From: Rotaria sordida
Lineage: Eukaryota > Rotifera > Eurotatoria > Philodinida > Philodinidae
DNA length: 64,000 nt
Direction of reading: 5' to 3'
NCBI GenBank assembly: GCA_905250125.1
Contig: CAJNOL010000020.1
Location: 248,001-312,000, forward strand
In this document: piece by piece, positions 1 through 11,440 of the stretch
Layout of the letters: every line of letters begins with the position of its first letter
How positions within the stretch are numbered: position 1 is the stretch's first letter
Position numbers and translations under genes: made by a program
Notes under the pieces: generated by a model
Database searches by the model: none
The model's input: only the letters and a program-made list of their open reading frames with translations
What the model was told of the DNA's origin: nothing

Positions 1-56
1 TTTTTTTTTTTCTATCTAAATAAAAATTCATTTGTTTCCTTTTGATTGGGTACAAT

Positions 57-88
57 ACTTACCGGTCTTATTATTAACGCCATATTTT
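57..88 (-). other. possible first coding exon of a minus-strand gene leaving the left edge
   Basis: On the minus strand an ATG at 88 opens seven codons (MALIIRP) that run straight into a consensus donor GTAAGT at 65-60. An in-frame TAA lies 9 bases upstream of the ATG, so this would have to be a first coding exon. The rest of the gene would be outside the window. Seven codons cannot be tested for homology; the call rests on the strong donor only. Confidence 0.15.
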
Positions 89-1765
89 GTTATGTTGTCA
101 GCAGTTTGTATTTACGAGTGCTTGAAATTTTCACCTCTTCTTTTACAATAATGACTAACTTTATCTCTCTCTCGTTCTCTGTCTTTTTTTAGCGATGAAT
201 TCAAAAAAATACAAGGGGATTTATATAAGCAATATTTTTAAGCGACGCATTCTTTTCGCTCTCTCTGTCTCTCTTTTCTATGATGACTGGCACACTTGTG
301 CTTTTAAACTATATACATGCATATTAAAGCAAGAACATTATTCAATGGAAAGAATTGTATTTGTTTTTCTAAAACTTTTTATTTATTTAAATATGTTACA
401 CTGTCAATTAATATTTATTATTACTCATTGTCAGCTGGTTAAAGAACCGGATATTAATTTGATTGAATATCATGAGCAGAAAATAAATATTTAGTCTATA
501 CAATTAAGTACTCTTTGACATATGTTTAATCAAGAAAAAAACCATGTATTCATATTGAATATATGTGATAGAGCGATCAATATTTGTCGGATGGAAAAAA
601 ATATAAAAACTAATATATTACTTCTTTTTTTTTTTCTTGTGTCCTATTTTCGGCTAATTCAATAATGGTTCTTTTTTATTATTTTTACTCTATGCTTATT
701 GTCAGTGTCAGTCTGCCTCTATAGATATCAAATCATGTGTAGAATAACAAATGAGTAAATTATTTACAACATTTTAGTTCGTTCATAATCAAATCAAATA
801 TTGTTTTTATGTTCATATTCGTCAAACTGGAAGAATACATAACATAAACTTATTCAACTGTTTGAACTCAATTATATATATATATATAAATAGCATTATA
901 TGATACAAGGATGATCATATTGTGGCAGAATTACATTTCTATTCATCTAAATAATTTTATGGCCTGAAGCACAAAAGGTTATATGTGTCTTCTTCATTCA
1001 TCTGAAGAAAAATACATGGAATGAAGGTTATCACCCATTGTAAAAGTCGTATAAAATTAATCATAAATCGAGACTACAAAGGAATAATTTAACTGAAAAA
1101 TATATTTACGTATTCATAAATTGTTTCTTTTCTCTTTGTTCTCTTCAAACACTCTTATCAGTATTTAATACCAAAAAGAGAAGAAAAAAAACTATCAACA
1201 ATGACGAAATATATTGAGTTCATGATGACCTCAATTTATTTTTTGTTCTATTTCTTAAAGTTATTTATGAATATATTTATTAATATAAATATATACAAAC
1301 ACTTTTATAATCATCTTAACTTAATTTACAATATTCTATTATATTAATAGAAGAAATATTCTAGGTTTTTCCTTTCTACAGAATTATATTCTAGCAAGAG
1401 TTTGTAACTTAATGTATACTATCAATCTGATAATAAATAAGAAACCATACATTTTTGTTATTTATTACGAAAAAAAAAAAGGATTACTGTAATCCTTATC
1501 GAAAAATGTTATTTCTTTTATTCCCAATGTAATAAGTCATTTTTTTACGAGCGTAAAAATCTATTGAATTGTAATAGATTCATTATTTGGTCTTCTGATT
1601 GTTTTATAGGTTTTTTTTCAGCTAACTTAGAAACAAAAGAAAAAAGAAAAAAAAAATAATCCAATGTACATTATAATCTTATCGGTACGATTATCATAAT
1701 ATATCCTTTATGACGTACGAATGTAGAAAATTATAGAAGAAATTCTACTTATCAACAGTTGATAA
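89..1765. other. gene-free AT-rich spacer
   Basis: No open frame with coding-like composition or phased splice sites was found on either strand. The stretch holds A/T homopolymers and a short TA run near 873-890. A plus-strand frame of 99 codons at 195-494 has homopolymer-like content and no splice or family support. Confidence 0.5.
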
Positions 1766-2160
1766 TTATTGTAGGCGTTCTATAAACTGTCAAATTATGA
1801 TGAATTAAGGTTATTTTTATAAGTATATATTCTATTTTTGGTTTTCAAAAAGTTGTTTTGTTTACTAATGATAAGAATTCTTTATTTAAAAATAGTAAGA
1901 AAGATTACCTCATCATCTTTGATTGGAATTGAATTTGATATTAAAGTAGATTTTAATGTTGAACAAATATTAGAATCATTTGATTTTTGTTCGATATTTG
2001 TTTTTGATAATTTAAATTTATTTTTTGATTGAAATGATGATAATGATTCATCTGTTGAATCTTTACTTGTTGATGACGATGGTGGAGTTTCAATTGTAAA
2101 AAAATCTGTTATATCCATAGATTTATTTGGTATACATATATATGTGCTTCTTTCATTCAT
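1766..2160 (-). CDS. possible small Ser/Asn-rich protein, two exons
   Basis: The frame from ATG 2160 runs 84 codons to GAT GAG and meets a donor gtaatc at 1908. The protein start is polar and Ser/Thr/Lys-rich (for example TPPSSSTSKDSTDESLSSF), which looks more like coding sequence than the A/T-tract translations around it. A phase-0 acceptor ending in gacag lets the frame continue at 1786 for six codons and stop at 1766, giving about 90 aa with a 122 bp intron. No domain or signal peptide is visible and I do not recognise it. The second exon is the weakest part, and transcription is unproven. Confidence 0.3.
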
Positions 2161-3842
2161 TCGTAACTTATATATTAGTTATGGACACGCATCATAAATA
2201 AAGAATGTATATATACAAATATAAACGACGGTATAGACGACGAAAACAGATGACAAAAATAGACAACAAAAGAATGACGACAACGACTTTAATGCGCGTA
2301 TGACTGCGTGTCTTTTGTGTAGTAGTGATAGTAGTTTAGTGTGTATGTGTTTCTCTTGCTGCTTTCGCGTGCTCGACGAACGGATAGATTGTTGTTGCAT
2401 ACAGACACATTATCGTTGCAAAGAAAAAGGAAAAACAGAACAAAACATCAGACGGAAAGAAACAACGAAGAAGAGAGCGAGAAAGAGCATACATCATAGT
2501 GAATGAAGAGAACGAAAAGGCGGACCTGCCTTCATGCATTTTGAGTAGGTATGTTATTTGTCTCGTCGGAGACATACTATTTGATTATTCACAATTAAAT
2601 CAATAGATAATATCATTTTACTGCTGAATATATATCTGTGTACGTTGTTTTCATCTTTTATGGAGACAATCATGAATTTTTATCTTTGCTGTATTCTTCG
2701 TATTTTTCTCTCTCGATTTTCTTTTTTATGATCGTTATATTGTTCTATTACACAAAGAAACCGCCATAAAAATTTTTTATTCTTTTCTTTGTATTAATCC
2801 AAATAAACATGTTTTTGTTATTGTTTATTCCGTTTTTTTTTTCTATTTGGTATACATATAAGAGTGAGCAACATTAATCAATAACAGGACATGAAGAAAA
2901 CAAAAAAAGGAATTACAAGTATTTGTATGCACTTAGCAAAGCACTTGGATTGATCAGCTGTCTGGAAGAACTTTCTTTTCTCGATGACGCCTAATGTCTG
3001 TTGTTTTTCGTCGGATTTTGATTAATTGACAATGATAACCTTTTGCTTAGTGACAATTGATGTCTATTGTGAAATATCTGATATATACAAGATACTTGTT
3101 GCCTATTTATATGACCACAATAGCTATCAATAATTCTTTCGTTGAAATGATATGTAAAAAAAAAAAAAGTTGGTCGATAATGACTGGGGCCGGTCAGAGG
3201 CAGCAAACATTGTGAGGTGGGGGGAGGATGTAAAGACTTTTTTCTTTAATGGACGAAAAATTTTCGTCTCTACTAGAGACAAAAAAAAGTTTTCTTGATT
3301 GAGGGATGTCACACCTCCTATCCCGATCGGACCATCCATGGATATGATAGATAAATGTATAAAATGGAGTCAATTTGATACAAGAACAAACAAATAAATA
3401 TGAATATATTTATAAATAATATATTGTTTCTTTCGTCTTATTTTTTTTTTCTTTTCTATTGATTGTTGTTGTATATGTCTATTTTATTGGAGTAAAAAGA
3501 ATCTGTGTGTGTGTGTGCAACTAAATAAACAGAAGATTGATGACTTCTGATTTGAAATATTCTTTATTTTAGAGAATAGAAAAAGAAATGCAAACGTAAG
3601 ATATTATTTACATAAAATGTTATTTGTATGTGTTTGTAATGAAATCAAAATGAAATACCTAATGTACTTTTTCTAAATTTTATTCTATTCATAGACTAAA
3701 CAAGATCTGATATAATAAAAAATTAGAATATCTGCAAAGTAAATCGATAGTTACTTTTTTTCTTTTGCTTTAAAATAAATATAAATTGAAAATTAGTTTA
3801 AATTTTTACCGCTTTTTATTTTTTTTATCGAATTATTATTAA
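2161..3842. other. spacer upstream of the phosphagen-kinase-like gene
   Basis: A slightly less A/T-rich patch at 2220-2560 gives several mutually overlapping frames on both strands; none has splice support or a recognisable motif. A short TG run lies near 3504-3518. No gene is called. Confidence 0.45.
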
Positions 3843-6800
3843 ATGTCGATACCTTATTTTCAAGACATAACTGAATGTCGTTTATCGGATGCTTATGATC
3901 ATGAACCTCCTTTAGATCTTGATTTAGTACGTTTTAATGCGCATCGATTAGCAAATCAACAGTTACTATTAACAAAAAGAAGTTCTATAAATAATTGGGA
4001 TAAATCTGATATAGATTATTCTTATTGTTTATCAATAAAAAATGATTTATTTCGTGAAATAGCTTTAATGAAATTAATAATTAATGAAAATAAATCATTA
4101 TTGAAAACTATATCTCGTCCTTTAAAATTAAAAATAAGTCTTGCACAAAAATATTTTCTATATTTAAATTCAAATGAAATTTGGTCACTAATGTGTAAAA
4201 ACACTAATTGTAATAACACATTTTATCAATGTCTAGATCAATCTAATGAAACAATTTTCGGGTATGTTTCATTATCAGATGAATATTTATCAGTAGAAAA
4301 AAAAATACACATCTTGAAAAACAAATAAGTCACAATTCTGAAGAAATGCGTTGTGTGAGTAAACTTTTATTTTCATACCTCAATACATCAGCACTATTTC
4401 ACATATTAGGAAAAAATATAATTATGATAGAAAAACAACATATGATTAGGTATACAATGAAGAGGTGAAAGGCATGATCCACAAAATCATGAGCTTTTGG
4501 TGCCATCTTATGTTTCGGGTTACACTACGGAAAATAATATTAAATCACACACAGGTCAGCAGCTTTAGTCTGATTAGACTGACAGTTCTGGTATAAAAAT
4601 TTGAATGTGAAGTGTAAAAGTGTTGGGTTATCTGTAGGACAAAACTGTTCCAATTCCATCAATACTCTAATATGATATCATTTGTGTCCAGTAACTCAGC
4701 TCTCGACTGAGGTGTAAAATCGCTAGTAGGTTCGAGTGCTCGAGATAACATCTACGCACATTTTGATCATTTAATTGTTTCAAAGTATTTTTTATTATAC
4801 TGATATAAATGTGAAAACTTGAGAATAGTTGGTATGCATTAAAAAGATAGATTATTGTTAATATTTATAATAAATTATATAATAAAATGATCAAGTACAT
4901 GAGCACTAAGGTTTATTCAAAAGATCATATTATATCATTTCGATGAAAAAAACACTCAAGTATATATATATTGCTTTGATGTATCTGTCTGACTAACGCA
5001 AACATTTTTGAGAGAATTTTCGGATAAGTTGTATCCAAGCAGAAGCCTAAACTTCCTTAATTTATTTTTTTGTTTCTGCATAGATTTCAACCATTGGATG
5101 GAGAATGTTATACAAAATTTAAAATTTTATTATGGCCATGTATTATGGATTATTATCAAGTTGATATTCATACATTACCATCTATATCTCATTATAATAA
5201 TAATATAGAAGATTTAAATAAGTTTTCAATAAATTTTTCACATTCATCTGTTCAATTATTTTCTATTGTAGCTATTCGAAATCTAAATAATTATTCATTT
5301 CAATTATTATCTAATAATAATCAACTTGAATTATTAATAAATAAACTTGTAGAAAATATTATTATACAATATCAAGGTCAATATATAAAGACAGAACAAT
5401 TTACTAAAAAACATTTGCAAATATTAGCAAATTCCATGATTGACAATAATCAGTGAGTGACAAATCAATTTTTTGTTTAAGAGAGTAGTAAACATTTTAT
5501 AAAGATCGAAATAGAAGAATTCCTTTAATTTATTGATAATCTTTTTATGATACATTGATTTGTTTGTATTACATATACAGAGTATTCCAAAAGTCCGTCA
5601 TGAAAAAGAGCGTAAATAACTCTTGAACAGTTCAAGCCATACATGCGAGCTTTCTATCATTTTATTCAACTTCTTTTATAGTTTTCTGTCACATAATTTG
5701 ATTTTCGCTCGCTGTTCAAAATGCTTCGAATTAAATGAAATTTTCGATAGAATTTCTATTACATTCTTCTTACCCATTCCTTTTGTTAATTCAACCTAAT
5801 CTTTCAGACATTGTCTTTTATGTATTTCTATATAAAGAATTCAAGAGATGCTAACTACAATGAGTGTGAAGTTCATTGAAAAAGAAGCACCTCTTTGAAT
5901 TCTCATGTTAAGGAAAATGTTATCTAGAAACTGATGACTTTTAGTATTGAATCCAAATTCTCAGATGATTTGAGTTTAGTGCATGTCAAACAAGCGTGCA
6001 GAATCTATGCATGTGCGCGAACGACTGTTCGGGAAAATTTTTAAAAATTTAGTAACATCTGAGAAAAGTTTTTGATAAGTATTTTCTCTGATGGGGACAA
6101 TTTTTCAATTTTTTCAACGAGTCTCGGTTTATTTATATATAACACCGATAAGATCTTTTACTTTTCTGTTTTCATTTCTTTTGAATAAACTTCTAAAAGA
6201 CTCATCCATGCCTCTATCGTAGTATCAGTGTCACCTAGTTTTGCTTACGTTATCTTGCATCTTGCCATTTCTTTCACTTTGCCTCTTCGTACCTATTCTT
6301 AATGAAACACATACTATTCGTGTTCTCTTCTTTTCTTTCTAAAATTCTGCCTAATGGAATGATACTACTTGGTGTTTTTTCTCTGGTACTAAATACAGTT
6401 GCTATTGTATGTGCGTATGCGTACACAATCATTAGGATGACTAATATATGGACATGAGCGACCGAATTGAACTTTTTTATTGGTTACAGTTCAGTTCAAT
6501 TTCGATTTACTTTTGAAAAATTAATTCGGATTCGACTCGATTCGACTTCATTTTGAAAAGTGATTCGAGTGCGGTTCTATTCGAATCGTCCTAGTTTAAC
6601 CAAATCACGAGGGCATGATAGGTGGAAACTTAATTTCGAGAAGATTAGCGTGTCATTTTGGAGTTGATATCGGTGTAAATTAATACTGACTGCAAATTCA
6701 TTGAATGATTATTTCATACAAAAAAAGTAAACAATATCAAGTTTGAAAACTTGTTTCTCCTGTTTCAGTTAGTTTAAATCATTTACGAAAAGCCCAAGTA

Positions 6801-8481
6801 ACTAGATTACCTGAACCCAACAATATTGAATAGTAGTATTTTTTTTAATGTGTATTTACAATGTGTTAAATAGTGGTAGTTGGCTTTTTTTTTTGAATAA
6901 ACAACTTCAACGAGAAAATTTATTTTTTAATTGAATTTTATAGTGGAGGAAATTTTTTATTGTACCGGTAGATTCTGCATGCCTGCTCCGATGAGTCATT
7001 TTTCTCAACATCGATATCATTATATTATTGTTAAATGTTCTTCTTTAAGATTCAATTGATTCTAAAATTTTTTAAGAACTTTCTGTGATATTTTTTAGTG
7101 TTTTAAAAGCATTATGAACGAGTTACTATTTGCTATTATTCTATTTTGATAAGGAACATGATGGATGGGCCGAACATTTTGAGACAAAATGTCTGTTTAT
7201 TTTTTGAATCTCTTGAAAGTCTATCCGATGAATGCAAAAGCCGTTGGCTAGAAACATAATTTTGTACTCTTGCTAAATATGAGCATCGAAACTTCGTCTT
7301 AGTTTTTGTTCAAGAGTAATCAGATAATCTTTGACAAGTCCAAAAAATAATTTTGGACTGAACATATGTCTTGAAGCTTCTAGTACCAATTTTTGCTCAT
7401 TTTAGTTTATTTAAAACTATCTTAGACAAGTCAAAACCTAAAGTTAATGATCAGAATTTCATACTCTCTTTGTTAATAGGATTAGAAATATTGTGTCTAT
7501 TTTTGTTCAAGAATAATGAGAAAATTTTCGAAAGATCTCGAAAATCAGATTGTATAGTGAAACAACAGATTTTTGCTAAGTTCTAAAAGTCTGTTTTTCC
7601 AATGTGCTAAAATTTATCGGAACAAGTCATTTTCTCGAGTGGACACTTGCTTATGACATGTTATATTGAACTACGCTGTCACTTTTATCCAAATGAAGCA
7701 ATAGGAACTTTGTCAAAAATGAACATTCGTCTCAAGAAAATTCTGAAGCCTATATTCAGAAAGAACACAAAACTCTAGTCATAATTCATAGTTTCTAACT
7801 GCTCGAAAACACTTTCAATGAAGTCAAAAATAAGAAAATATTTCGTTTCAAAATTTTTGGCTCACTCGTCGTTATGACACAACAAGTAATTCAACTTGTA
7901 AAAACAACACTCAATGAGAAAAATCTTTTCATAATCATAAAAACAAAATAGTTTGAATGATAATATTTCATTTATTTTTCAGTACAATAACTAATAATCA
8001 ATATCCACATGGTTTATACATATCATCTGACGAATCCTTATTCATTTGGTTAATGGGTACTGATCATTTTCGAATTATTTCATCCTCAACAACGTTAAAC
8101 GTATCGAATGTTTGTAAAAAATTAAACACTTATTTAATGTTTATTGATAATTATCTTAATCAAGAAAAATATTCATTTGCTTTTCATTCTAAATTTGCTT
8201 ATTTAACATCGAATATTCGAGAACTTTCAGGTTTTTTAATTATCATTCATTGTAGAATATTCAATGGATATTATAAAAAATTATTAGAAAATCAATTAGA
8301 AAAATTTCAAAAATATCTTATCTATTCAATAAACCCTTTTGAATCATCAACAATAATTATTAGAAATCAACATTTATTAGGATTAAATGAAAATGAAAAA
8401 CTTCTTCGAACAATTTATGCTTTTCTTATTGTATTAAATAATATGAAAGAAAAACTTTCAAATGTTCAACTGGTTAAATAA
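3843..8481 (+). CDS. degenerate phosphagen kinase (arginine/creatine kinase family), predicted pseudoenzyme
   Basis: Three exons, 3843-4261, 5084-5452 and 7983-8481, join in phase (both junctions after codon position 2; donors gtatgt and gtgagt) to give 428 aa. Seen: residues 120-165 and 200-260 follow the N-terminal and central parts of ATP:guanido phosphotransferases (GECYTKFKILLWPCIMDYY for the conserved 'ESY.VF.DLFDPII.DYH' stretch; GQYIKTEQFTKKHLQILAN). YPHGLYISSDESLFIWL (270-286) followed by DHFRIIS (290-296) matches the C-terminal core, and RNQHLLGLNENEKLLRTIY (390-408) matches the 'NK.RLGLTE.E' tail. Catalysis is not expected: the NEED glutamates are G288/T289, the catalytic Cys position is N340, the SSRVRTGR arginines read SIVAIRNL, and the RGTGGEH loop is gone. 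About 110 N-terminal residues lack a clear counterpart. No stop or frameshift breaks the frame, so it is probably a retained non-catalytic paralogue. A processed or dying gene is the alternative, but intact splice sites argue against it. Confidence 0.75.
4440..4790 (+). repeat. possible tRNA-derived SINE relic in intron 1
   Basis: Within the 822 bp first intron of the phosphagen-kinase-like gene, the sequence is less A/T-rich than its surroundings. It carries a pol-III B-box-like string ggttcgagtgc at about 4731-4741. A T-arm-like stem around it does not pair properly, so this is not a functional tRNA. A decayed SINE is inferred; a chance match is possible. Confidence 0.2.
5560..7960. mobile_element. 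decayed transposon debris in intron 2
   Basis: The 2,530 bp second intron of the phosphagen-kinase-like gene is many times longer than most introns here. At about 5930-6045 (+) a 38-codon open frame ends in VKQACRIYACARTTVREN, which resembles the helix-turn-helix start of Tc1/mariner-type transposases, and then hits a stop. At 6450-6600 there is a run of near-repeats of ttcgattcga type, as seen in some non-autonomous DNA elements. No terminal repeats or target duplication could be paired by eye, so family assignment is tentative. Confidence 0.3.
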
Positions 8482-8516
8482 TAACACAGCGACTATAAAT
8501 TGAACAATACAAATGA

Positions 8517-8849
8517 TTATTGCATAATATTTAATAGTACATAAAAATCATATTGTTTTTGAAAACAAAATTGTTCAATATACGTTATTTGATAAACACG
8601 AATACGTTGTAAATTAAATAGAATTCTTGTTGGTATTGGATTTATTTGATTTGTCATTAATTTATTTGTATTTGAAATAGTTTGTATTGACTCTTTATCA
8701 TTTTTCATAACAACTGTTGGATTTGTACGACCTTGAAAATGATTTTTATATGGAATAGGTTTGCATTTTTTGTTTGTTGAATTTGTTTGTGGAACACTTT
8801 CAAATATTCGTTTGATTTCATCATAATTAAATTTATATTCATTTTCCAT
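8517..8849 (-). CDS. small orphan protein, single exon
   Basis: An uninterrupted frame from ATG 8849 to TAA 8517 gives 110 aa. Composition is coding-like: a charged N-terminus (MENEYKFNYDEIKRIFESV), a basic Pro-containing middle (KPIPYKNHFQGRTNPTVVM), then a polar region. The last ~35 residues are more hydrophobic and might be read-through into 3' sequence after an unrecognised donor. It is convergent with the phosphagen-kinase-like gene, 35 bp stop to stop, and head-to-head with the coiled-coil gene starting at 9266. No signal peptide, membrane segment or family is recognised. Confidence 0.5.
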   Translation of the reverse strand: MENEYKFNYDEIKRIFESVPQTNSTNKKCKPIPYKNHFQGRTNPTVVMKNDKESIQTISNTNKLMTNQINPIPTRILFNLQRIRVYQITYIEQFCFQKQYDFYVLLNIMQ

Positions 8850-9265
8850 TATCGCAATTCTGATTGCGAAATATTGTTTGTTATGAGAAAAAACATAAAC
8901 ATATGACTTATTTATATACTGCCATATATGTGAACAATACTGTCGGACGTTAGAAAAATTCGACTATTAACTGATGAATTATTCAATTTTCTTTTTCAAT
9001 AACGACGTCTGCTATGTCAATATTCATTTCGTTGATAGAGTGTTGACGATAGTATTGTTTTTTTTGTTGTCTTTTGGACTTCTTTCGGCGATGATTTGAT
9101 TGTTTGTTAGGTTTGGGTGTGGTAGAATCAAATGAACTTCAAGTACGCAAATTAAAAATAAGAAATTAGAAAAAAAATATAATGAAAAAAAAACGAGAGA
9201 GAGAGAGAAAAAAGAAAAGTTACAATCACATCAAACAAGCGAGCGACGCTGTAACGACGACAACT
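8850..9265. promoter_or_regulatory. shared 416 bp upstream region of two divergent genes
   Basis: The start codons at 8849 (-) and 9266 (+) point away from each other with 416 bp between. The stretch just before 9266 is a purine run (gagagagag near 9195). A short divergent intergenic region is consistent with a bidirectional promoter. No TATA box or known motif could be assigned. Confidence 0.3.
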
Positions 9266-11144
9266 ATGCCAGAGAATCAAATTTCAGATGAAAGTACATT
9301 GAATAGTTCACCAGAAATTATTATCAAAAAGGAAAATATTGGATTAGAAGAATATCAACATCAAAAATATCAATATAATTTATTTAATAATGCTATTAAA
9401 CGTAATCAATATTATGAAGATTTAGGTAGAGTTAAATATCGATTGGAAAAAACTGTACCAAATATGCAACAAGTTAATCATGCAGATATGAAACGAATTA
9501 ATATAAATAAAGTTTATGAAAGAAAACTTAATCGTGATTTAAATGGACCAAGAGGTTTAGATTGGCAACGCAAGTAAAGAATCTTGTTTTAACATATGTT
9601 TAATCAAGAAATAAATTCCTTACATCAGAGAAAGAATATTTATTTAGAAAGTTTTGTTTTTCTACTAAATTGTTTCTTCTTCTTTGTTATCGATACCGTT
9701 TGAATTTATACGGAGTATCGATCTTGTAGATCATTAGAAAAATCTTTCTTTTCTACACTCTTGTGACTCTACAAATGACTATAAAACATTGTTATCATCT
9801 TCATATAAAAAATAATTTTCTTCGATTGTAATTCTAATGTTAATAATTGCAAATTTTCATTGACAAGACTTTTTATCTGAAACTATATACTGATTAGAGA
9901 TATGCACCGGTCGTGTCGCTAAAGAAATTTTGAAGCGCAGCGACTAGGCGGTCATTTCCATCGTCGCCTCTCTTCTTATTGGTTCGCCGAATGACCGTGC
10001 CTTAATCATACCAGCTGTTAAACTCTATTACTAGAAATTTTTGAAAACGAATACCGAAAACTTAAGAGAATAGATTTAATCGTTGATAGACTCATTCTGT
10101 CTAAGATACCGTTTATTATATTACTCCATTTATATTTATTTGTTAAATTGATTAACAATTATTTCAATAACAAATCGACTAAACTCAAAATTTAGTAAAT
10201 TTTATTCTGACGGGAATAATGTTTTAGTTTCCCACAAACTTAAATGTACGCAAGACGGAAACGAATACCCTATAAGTGTACATATGTCTGGTTACATCTT
10301 GCCTAATTAAATATTATTTTGTGATACTTTCAACTTTATCCTGTTGCTCTTAGGTAAATGTTCAGATATGAAACACTATTTTCTAAGATATATTATAGAG
10401 CAACAAATATAAAAAAAAAAAATTTTCAGTTACCGTTAGATGCGATCGCTCTGCGCTTGTCAAATAAGTAAGGCACCGAGTGACCACGCCATCGTTCTTT
10501 GTACCGCCCTACTTCAACTTTTTAGGCGCGATACATATCTCTCATACTGATATTGTAAAAATCATTTTCAGACTAAATTACAAACAATATGATTATTTCG
10601 AAGAAAAGAAATCTTTTTTTTTTCTTCAAATAATTGAATCTATTAATTTTTCATTCATTTTATAATTCAATAATTCATTTTTATATTTAGACAAGAATTA
10701 CAACGTTTAGAAAATCATGAACGTGATATTGAACGTGATTTAATACGTCTTAATCGTGATCTTGCTCGAATTGCTTTACCATCTTCAGTTGGTCAATCTG
10801 CATTGCCCAATGAAAATAATGATTTTTTGCAAGTTGAAACAGCACAATTATCATCTACTATTAATATTAATCCAACAATTCAAACATCATCAAAAACTAA
10901 ACGTATTCTAGGACGTTCAATTTCAATAAATACCAGCAAACCGACAGCCAGTCGTTTGACATCAGTTCATCAAAAACGATTATCATTAAATCAAACAAAT
11001 TCATTTAATGAAAGATCTTCTTCGATTGATAAACAAACATTTGTAAAAACTCATGAAGAACGTTCTAATCTTCAACACCATGGTCTTATGATGGATCGAG
11101 AAAAACGAAAGATTGAACAAAAATTAAGACTTTTTTTAAATTGA
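9266..11144 (+). CDS. orphan coiled-coil protein, two exons
   Basis: Exons 9266-9573 and 10691-11144 join in phase (AA|A, donor gtaaag, acceptor tatatttag) to give 253 aa. The start at 9266 (MPENQISDESTLN) is preferred over an in-frame ATG at 9182, because the latter adds a low-complexity KKKRERERKKK stretch encoded by an A/G run. Residues about 30-100 are rich in K, R, N and Y; residues about 102-128 (QELQRLENHERDIERDLIR onward) have heptad-like spacing and likely form a coiled coil. The C-terminal half is Ser/Thr/Asn-rich and probably disordered, ending in a basic helix (REKRKIEQKLRLFLN). I do not recognise the family; a cilium or cytoskeleton link is only a guess from composition. Its 1.1 kb intron is mostly a hAT-type MITE. 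Confidence 0.7.
9896..10543. mobile_element. hAT-type non-autonomous DNA element (MITE) in an intron
   Basis: The element starts tagagatatgcaccggtcg at 9896 and ends with atacatatctctc at 10543, the reverse complement of its start with few changes. Further inward, patches containing ggcggtca/tgaccacgcc and ccatcg also pair inversely over about 100 bp. It is flanked by a perfect 8 bp direct repeat ATACTGAT (9888-9895 and 10544-10551). An 8 bp target duplication and tagagatat-like ends are hallmarks of hAT elements. There is no coding capacity, so it is non-autonomous. It is noticeably less A/T-rich than its surroundings. Confidence 0.75.
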
Positions 11145-11440
11145 ATTTTTTATTTTTATATATAAACAATGTTATATTAATAGTTTTTTTTTTTTTTAAA
11201 TTCAAAACAAAACTTTGGTATAATTATTTTACTCAAGAATTTAAATAATTTCTAAAGTAAAATATAATTTTAATCATGAATCAACGATAAAAAAAGAAGA
11301 AAAAAAACACGTCCGATTGAGTTATTTAGAGAAATTTTTAAAACAAATTCAATAGTTTTTTTTTTTTGGTGTTTCTCATTATTGATATACACACAGAGAA
11401 GCATTACAAACAAAAAGAAAATTAATAATTATAAAATAGT

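Noticed and set aside
195..494. 99-codon plus-strand frame
   Set aside because: Phe/Leu/Ile/Tyr-rich translation of A/T tracts, no splice support or motif; typical of chance frames in this DNA.
2179..2575. Several overlapping frames on both strands
   Set aside because: They shadow each other, are Ser/Phe/Cys-rich low-complexity translations, and lack splice signals or family features.
4680..4760. tRNA gene around the B-box-like string
   Set aside because: The T-arm stem does not pair and no acceptor stem or anticodon arm can be folded; kept only as a weak SINE hint.
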